From Streptomyces sp. Ag109_O5-10 (GTDB lineage Bacteria > Actinomycetota > Actinomycetes > Streptomycetales > Streptomycetaceae), in contig NZ_FNTQ01000001.1 of assembly GCF_900105755.1 (NCBI RefSeq), positions 5,766,001 to 5,830,000 of the forward strand: a stretch of 64,000 bases of DNA. Direction: 5' to 3'. Below are positions 59,973 to 64,000 of this stretch, in pieces; within the stretch, counting starts at the first letter, position 1; every line of letters begins with the position of its first letter. The translations under genes and the position numbers were made by a program. The notes under the pieces are model-generated. The model was not told the DNA's origin and made no database searches. It saw nothing but the letters and a program-made list of their open reading frames with translations.

Positions 59973-60725
59973 ATGAAGCTCACCGTCGTCGGCTGCTCGG
60001 GGTCGTTCCCGTCCGCGGAATCGGCCTGCTCGAGCTACCTCGTAGAGGCCGACGGCTTCCGGCTGCTCCTCGACATGGGCAACGGCGCCCTGGGCGAGCT
60101 GCAGCGCCACTGCGGTCTCTACGACCTCGACGCGATCTTCCTGAGCCATCTGCACGCCGACCACTGCATCGACATGTGCGCCTACTTCGTGGCGCGCTAC
60201 TACCGCCACGACGGCGGCCCGTGCCCCCCGATCCCGGTCTACGGCCCCGAGGGCACCGAGCACCGCCTCACCACCGCCTACGCCGACACCCCCACCGCCT
60301 CCTCGATGAGCGAGGTCTTCGACTTCCACACGGTCAAGCCGTCCACGTTCGAAGTCGGCCCCTTCACGGTCCACACCGAGCGGGTCCGGCACCCCGTGGA
60401 GGCGTACGGCATCCGCGTCGAGCACGCCGGGAAGTCCCTGACGTACTCCGGCGACACCGGCGTCTCGCCGGCGCTGGAGGACCTGGCCCGGGACACCGAC
60501 CTGTTCCTGTGCGAGGCCGCCTTCACGCACGGCAAGGAGGACATCCCGGACCTGCACCTCAACGGCCGCGAGGCCGGTGAGACCGCGGCCCGCGCCGGCG
60601 CCCGCCGCCTGGTCCTCACCCACATCCCGCCGTGGACCGACCCCGCCGTCAACCTCGCCCACGCCCGCGAGGCGTTCGACGGGCCGGTGGATCTCGCGGT
60701 ACCGCGCGCGACGTACGAGATCTGA
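59973..60725 (+). CDS. MBL-fold metallo-hydrolase
   Basis: 250 aa. The metal motif SHLHADH supplies H59, H61, D63 and H64; further ligands are expected in RHPVEAYGIRV, YSGDTG and LTHIPP. It resembles the RNase Z/PhnP-like branch of the fold, with KLTVVGCSGSFPSAESACSS at the start. Substrate unknown. CGGAGG precedes the ATG at 59973. Confidence 0.9.
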   Translation: MKLTVVGCSGSFPSAESACSSYLVEADGFRLLLDMGNGALGELQRHCGLYDLDAIFLSHLHADHCIDMCAYFVARYYRHDGGPCPPIPVYGPEGTEHRLTTAYADTPTASSMSEVFDFHTVKPSTFEVGPFTVHTERVRHPVEAYGIRVEHAGKSLTYSGDTGVSPALEDLARDTDLFLCEAAFTHGKEDIPDLHLNGREAGETAARAGARRLVLTHIPPWTDPAVNLAHAREAFDGPVDLAVPRATYEI

Positions 60726-60794
60726 CACGTGTACGGCGTTCGGGGCCGTACGAGAAGAAGGCGCCCGTACGACGAGAAGGCGCCCGTACGACGA

Positions 60795-60822
60795 GAAGGC
60801 CCCCGCCGCGGCGGGGGCCTTC
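60795..60822. terminator. Bidirectional terminator between the MBL gene and nagE2
   Basis: GAAGGCCCCCGCC pairs perfectly with GGCGGGGGCCTTC. It is preceded by three tandem CGCCCGTACGACGAGAAGG-like units (from about 60750 to 60800). It separates convergent genes and can end both. Confidence 0.8.
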
Positions 60823-60846
60823 GTCATGGGTGCTGCCGGAGGTGTC

Positions 60847-62094
60847 TCAGGCCTTCGTGAGGTCCTCGACCTCCTCCTCGGGCTCGCGGCCCGGGGTGGG
60901 GAGGTTGAAGCGGACGATGGCGAAGCGGAAGACGAAGTAGTAGATCGCTCCGAACACCAGGCCGATCGGAATGATCAGCCAGGGCTTGGTCGCCAGGTTC
61001 CAGTTGAGTATGTAGTCGATGACACCCGCGGAGAAGGTGAAGCCCGCGTGCACCCCGAGCGCCCAGGTGATCGCCATGGACAGTGCGGTGAGCACGGCGT
61101 GGATCGCGTACAGCAGCGGCGCGATGAACATGAACGTGAACTCGATCGGCTCGGTCACGCCGGTCACGAAGGAGGTCAGCGCCATCGACAGCATCATGCC
61201 CATCACGGCGGCGCGGCGCTCGGGCCGGGCGGTGTGCGCGATGGCCAGGGCGGCGGCCGGGAGGCCGAACATCATGATGGGGAAGAAGCCGGACATGAAC
61301 TGACCGGCCGTCGGGTCACCGGCGAAGAAGCGGGTGAGGTCACCGTGGACGATCGTGCCGGACGCGGTCTTGTAGTCACCGATCTGGAACCAGGAGACGG
61401 TGTTCACGAACTGGTGCATGCCGACCGGGATCAGCGCGCGGTTGATCAGACCGAACAGACCGGCACCGAGGGCACCGAGACCGGTGATCCACTTGCCGAA
61501 GTCGGAGATGCCGTCACCGATGGGCTTCCAGACCAGGCCGAAGAAGACACCCATGATCGTGCCGACGAAGGCCATGATGATCGGGACGAGCCGACGGCCG
61601 TTGAAGAAGCCGAGCCAGTCCACCAGCTTGGTCCGGTGGAAGCGCTGCCAGACCACCGCGCCGAGCAGACCCATCACCAGGCCGCCGAGCACACCGGGGT
61701 TGTTGTAGGTCGCGGCGACGTCGGCGCCCGCCTGGACCTTGGCGTCGGTGACGGGGAACGCCGTGAGGACGTTCTTGTAGACCAGGAAGCCGACCAGCGC
61801 GGCCAGTGCGGTGGAGCCGTCCGCCTTCTTGGCGAAGCCGATCGCGACACCGACGCAGAACAGCAGCGGCAGGTTGTCGAAGATCGCGCCACCCGCCGTG
61901 GCGAACACCGCCGTGACCTTGTCCGGCAGGTGCAGCTTGTCATGGATGTCCTGCTGGCCGAAGCGGAGCAGCAGGCCCGCCGCCGGCAGCACGGCGATGG
62001 GGAGCTGAAGGCTGCGGCCGATCTTCTGCAGGCCCTGGAAAAGACCGGATCCCCACTTCTTTGTGGGGGCCGCCGTCGCGGTGGCGGTTGTCAT
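60847..62094 (-). CDS. nagE2: PTS N-acetylglucosamine permease EIIC, NagE2
   Basis: The membrane EIIC that imports GlcNAc while phosphorylating it, working with the separate EIIB NagF and a shared EIIA. 415 aa. The N-terminus LFQGLQKIGRSLQLPIAVLP, VDWLGFFNGRRLVPI and the GVTEPIEFTFMFIAP block (about 298-312) are EIIC-Glc/NAG family markers. No EIIA or EIIB domain is fused. Assignment to NagE2 follows the remembered S. coelicolor order nagF-nagE1-nagE2. Two adjacent dre boxes lie 16 bp upstream of the ATG. Confidence 0.92.
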   Translation of the reverse strand: MTTATATAAPTKKWGSGLFQGLQKIGRSLQLPIAVLPAAGLLLRFGQQDIHDKLHLPDKVTAVFATAGGAIFDNLPLLFCVGVAIGFAKKADGSTALAALVGFLVYKNVLTAFPVTDAKVQAGADVAATYNNPGVLGGLVMGLLGAVVWQRFHRTKLVDWLGFFNGRRLVPIIMAFVGTIMGVFFGLVWKPIGDGISDFGKWITGLGALGAGLFGLINRALIPVGMHQFVNTVSWFQIGDYKTASGTIVHGDLTRFFAGDPTAGQFMSGFFPIMMFGLPAAALAIAHTARPERRAAVMGMMLSMALTSFVTGVTEPIEFTFMFIAPLLYAIHAVLTALSMAITWALGVHAGFTFSAGVIDYILNWNLATKPWLIIPIGLVFGAIYYFVFRFAIVRFNLPTPGREPEEEVEDLTKA

Positions 62095-62109
62095 ACTTCC
62101 TCCATCGGT

Positions 62110-62142
62110 GGTGGTCTACACCACTCAGTGGTGTAGACCTGT
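62110..62142. promoter_or_regulatory. Paired DasR boxes upstream of nagE2
   Basis: GGTCTACACCAC (62113-62124) and GTGGTGTAGACC (62128-62139) form a perfect 12-bp inverted repeat with three bases between. Each half resembles a dre: GGTGGTCTACACCACT (62110-62125) matches 12 of 16 and AGTGGTGTAGACCTGT (62127-62142) 13 of 16 positions of the consensus. Confidence 0.85.
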
Positions 62143-62226
62143 TGTACACGATGGGGGCGTTATAAGGAACCCGTCAATTCCGCAACCGGAGCGCTACGCG
62201 GCGTATGTCATTCGGCCACAGGCTGC

Positions 62227-63525
62227 TCAAGCCCCTGTGACGTCTTCCACCTCGTCCTCCGGTTCCCGGCCCGGGGTCTTCAGGTCGAACCGCGTGATCG
62301 CGAACCGGAAGATCACGTAGTAGACCGCCGCGAAGCACAGCCCGATCGGAATGATCGCCCACGGCCGCGTCGCCAGCTTCCAGTTGATGACGTAGTCGAT
62401 GAGCCCCGCCGAGAAGCTGAACCCGTCGTGCACCCCCAGGCCCCACGTCGCCGCCATCGACACCCCCGTCAGCACCGCGTGCACCCCGTACAGCAGCGGC
62501 GCCACGAACATGAACGAGTACTCGAGCGGCTCCGTGATGCCCGTCACGAACGACGTCAGCGCCACCGACAGCATCAGACCGCCGATCTCCTTGCGCCGGT
62601 GCGGCCTCGCGCAGTGCGTGATCGCCAGCGCGGCGGCCGGCAGCGCGAACATCATGATCGGGAAGAACCCCGACGTGAACTGACCCGCGTCCGGATCACC
62701 CGCCAGGAACATGTTGATGTCACCGTGCACCGTCTGCCCGCCCGGCGGGGTGTAACTGCCGAACTGGAACCAGATCGGCACGTTCAGGAACTGGTGCAGC
62801 CCGACCACCAGCAACGCCCGGTTCGCAACCCCGAACACCCCCGCACCCCACGCCCCCGCCTCCCGCAGCCAGCGGCTGAAACTCTCCAGACCGTCACCGA
62901 CCGGCGGCCAGACCCACAGACACAGCCCGGCGAACGCGATGGCCACGAACGACATGATGATCGGCACCAGCCGCCGCCCGTTGAAGAATCCCAGCCAGTC
63001 CACCAGTCGCGTCCGGTGGTACCGCGCCCAGAAGAACGCGGTCAGCAACCCCAGCGCGATCCCGCCGAACACCCCCGGATTCTGGAATGTGAACGCCGAC
63101 ACCGACCCGTCCCGCACCTGGCACCCGATCCCCGGCAGCGTCCTCGACCCGCCCGGGCAGTCCTCGGGGAACTGGTGCAGCACCCCGTAATAGACGAGGA
63201 AGCCGGCCACCGCCGCCAGTGCCGTCGAACCGTCCGCCTTCCGCGCCATCCCGATCGCGACCCCCACGCAGAACAGCAACGGCAGCCCGACCGAACCGTC
63301 GAGCAGCGCCCCGCCCGCCCCCTTCATCACCTTGGAGACCGCCGTCCAGCCCAGCCCCTGCGCGCCGAACACGTCGGGCTGGCCCAGCCGGTTCAGGATC
63401 CCCGCGGCCGGCAGCACCGCGATCGGCAGCTGAAGGCTGCGGCCCATCTTCTGCAGCCCCTGGAAGAGGGCGCTCCACCGCTCCCGCGCGGGAGGGGCCG
63501 CGCTGTCGGCGCTCTCGGCACTCAC
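62227..63525 (-). CDS. nagE1: PTS N-acetylglucosamine permease EIIC, NagE1
   Basis: 432 aa, a paralogue of nagE2 with the same ALFQGLQKMGRSLQLPIAVLP start, VDWLGFFNGRRLVPI and GITEPLEYSFMFVAP blocks. It has an extra Cys-containing loop (about 130-150, EDCPGGSRTLPGIGCQV) absent from NagE2. The GTG at 63525 has GGAGGAGG upstream; an in-frame ATG at 63558 would start inside the promoter region. In S. coelicolor NagE1 is, as I recall, not the main transporter. A dre lies 36 bp upstream. Confidence 0.88.
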   Translation of the reverse strand: MSAESADSAAPPARERWSALFQGLQKMGRSLQLPIAVLPAAGILNRLGQPDVFGAQGLGWTAVSKVMKGAGGALLDGSVGLPLLFCVGVAIGMARKADGSTALAAVAGFLVYYGVLHQFPEDCPGGSRTLPGIGCQVRDGSVSAFTFQNPGVFGGIALGLLTAFFWARYHRTRLVDWLGFFNGRRLVPIIMSFVAIAFAGLCLWVWPPVGDGLESFSRWLREAGAWGAGVFGVANRALLVVGLHQFLNVPIWFQFGSYTPPGGQTVHGDINMFLAGDPDAGQFTSGFFPIMMFALPAAALAITHCARPHRRKEIGGLMLSVALTSFVTGITEPLEYSFMFVAPLLYGVHAVLTGVSMAATWGLGVHDGFSFSAGLIDYVINWKLATRPWAIIPIGLCFAAVYYVIFRFAITRFDLKTPGREPEDEVEDVTGA

Positions 63526-63560
63526 GGGCGCCTCCTCCGGGGTTTGTCGACCGCCCACCA

Positions 63561-63576
63561 GCTGGTGTAGACCAGT
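63561..63576. promoter_or_regulatory. DasR box between nagE1 and nagF
   Basis: GCTGGTGTAGACCAGT matches 14 of 16 positions of the dre consensus, the best site in the window. It lies in the 169-bp divergent gap, 36 bp from the nagE1 start and 119 bp from nagF, so one site may control both. Confidence 0.88.
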
Positions 63577-63694
63577 CGACAGACGGTTCCGCCGCGCTGC
63601 TCGCCATCATCCGGCACACGCGGTACGGCCGCTCGCAAAGATGGGCCAACTGTGGGTTACTGCGACAAAGCGGTTCGGATCAGGGAGAAGGAAC

Positions 63695-63928
63695 ATGGCC
63701 AGCAAGGCTGAGAAGATCGTCGCCGGCCTCGGCGGAATCGAGAACATCGACGAGATCGAAGGCTGCATCACCCGGCTGCGCACCGAGGTCCACGACGCCT
63801 CGCTGGTCGACGATGCCGCCCTCAAGGCCGCCGGCGCCCACGGCGTCGTCAAGATGGGCACCGCGATCCAGGTCGTCATCGGCACCGACGCCGACCCGAT
63901 CGCCGCGGAGATCGAAGACATGATGTGA
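63695..63928 (+). CDS. nagF: PTS EIIB component, N-acetylglucosamine-specific
   Basis: 77 aa free-standing EIIB that passes phosphate from EIIA to GlcNAc in the EIIC. The phosphorylated Cys is C24 in IEGCITRLR, and HGVVKMGTAIQVVIG is the usual end of the domain. GGGAGAAGGAAC precedes the ATG. Divergent from nagE1. Confidence 0.93.
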   Translation: MASKAEKIVAGLGGIENIDEIEGCITRLRTEVHDASLVDDAALKAAGAHGVVKMGTAIQVVIGTDADPIAAEIEDMM

Positions 63929-63949
63929 GCCTCCGGCTCACCGCGCAAA

Positions 63950-63982
63950 AGGGGCTCTTCCCACCTGGGGAAGAGCCCCTTC
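63950..63982 (+). terminator. Terminator after nagF
   Basis: AGGGGCTCTTCCC pairs with GGGAAGAGCCCCT over a five-base loop and is followed by TCCC. It lies about 20 bases after the nagF stop. Confidence 0.85.
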
Positions 63983-64000
63983 CCGCGCTCCGGATAGGCT

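Overview
The window is high-GC actinobacterial chromosome, almost certainly Streptomyces. Supporting signs are heavy G/C at third codon positions, many GTG starts, rare TTA codons, an SsgA-like sporulation protein, a PTS GlcNAc locus with DasR-type boxes and a leaderless Cys leader peptide. The backbone order murA - yqgE - DUF3039 - sugar ABC genes - GH20 - xanthine dehydrogenase ... hpd ... ssgG ... clpS ... mec-cysO-cysM ... nagE2-nagE1-nagF is the order I remember for the SCO2949 to SCO2905 stretch of S. coelicolor. That comparison is from memory and was not checked.

Backbone left (1-12767): the start of murA, yqgE, a DUF3039 gene and a sugar-uptake locus. In that locus an internal deletion fused the first part of the binding-protein gene to the tail of the first permease gene, leaving one permease and a beta-N-acetylhexosaminidase. 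Next is a three-gene molybdenum hydroxylase operon whose Fe-S subunit carries a roughly 300-residue low-complexity extension and a hexapeptide repeat. It is followed by a decayed nucleotide-kinase-like gene, a double SUKH-4 immunity-like gene and a DUF3566-like membrane protein.

Integrated element (12768-31274, 18.5 kb): a pSAM2-like actinomycete integrative and conjugative element (AICE) inserted in a tRNA-Cys gene and bounded by a 45-bp direct repeat. From left to right it carries: low-GC cargo of the DUF6119/TIGR04141 type; a GntR protein, an HD protein, a Nudix protein (Pif-like) and an XRE regulator; a beta-repeat protein; a GGDEF protein; a membrane Spd-like protein; a zinc-motif protein; the FtsK-like TraB; small spreading proteins; two tandem cytosine methyltransferases; a Prim-Pol; a DUF3987 protein; Xis and Int. 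Three non-coding architectures stand out. (1) Four copies of a hairpin leader with an almost invariant 19-20 nt loop and covarying stems sit 25-50 nt upstream of four start codons. (2) Iterons in a 26-bp inverted repeat before xis look like an origin. (3) A palindrome cluster after traB looks like a transfer locus or an operator array.

Backbone right (31233-64000): tRNA-Cys, an MFS exporter, a DEAD-like helicase, an IclR regulator, an S16-type protease, an Lrp regulator divergent from hpd, a TPR protein, a GlcD-type oxidase with a 98-bp tandem duplication of its 3' end, ssgG, two RDD proteins and a secreted M6 protease. These are followed by pncA/pncB (NAD salvage), clpS-DUF2017, an amino-acid permease, the CysO-dependent cysteine pathway behind a Cys leader peptide, a secreted S53 protease, a lipoprotein, a membrane-anchored MazF-like protein, an MBL hydrolase and the GlcNAc PTS genes. 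The hexosaminidase on the left and the nag genes on the right fit a chitin/GlcNAc economy under DasR. Several intergenic stretches are filled with dispersed and tandem GC-rich repeats.
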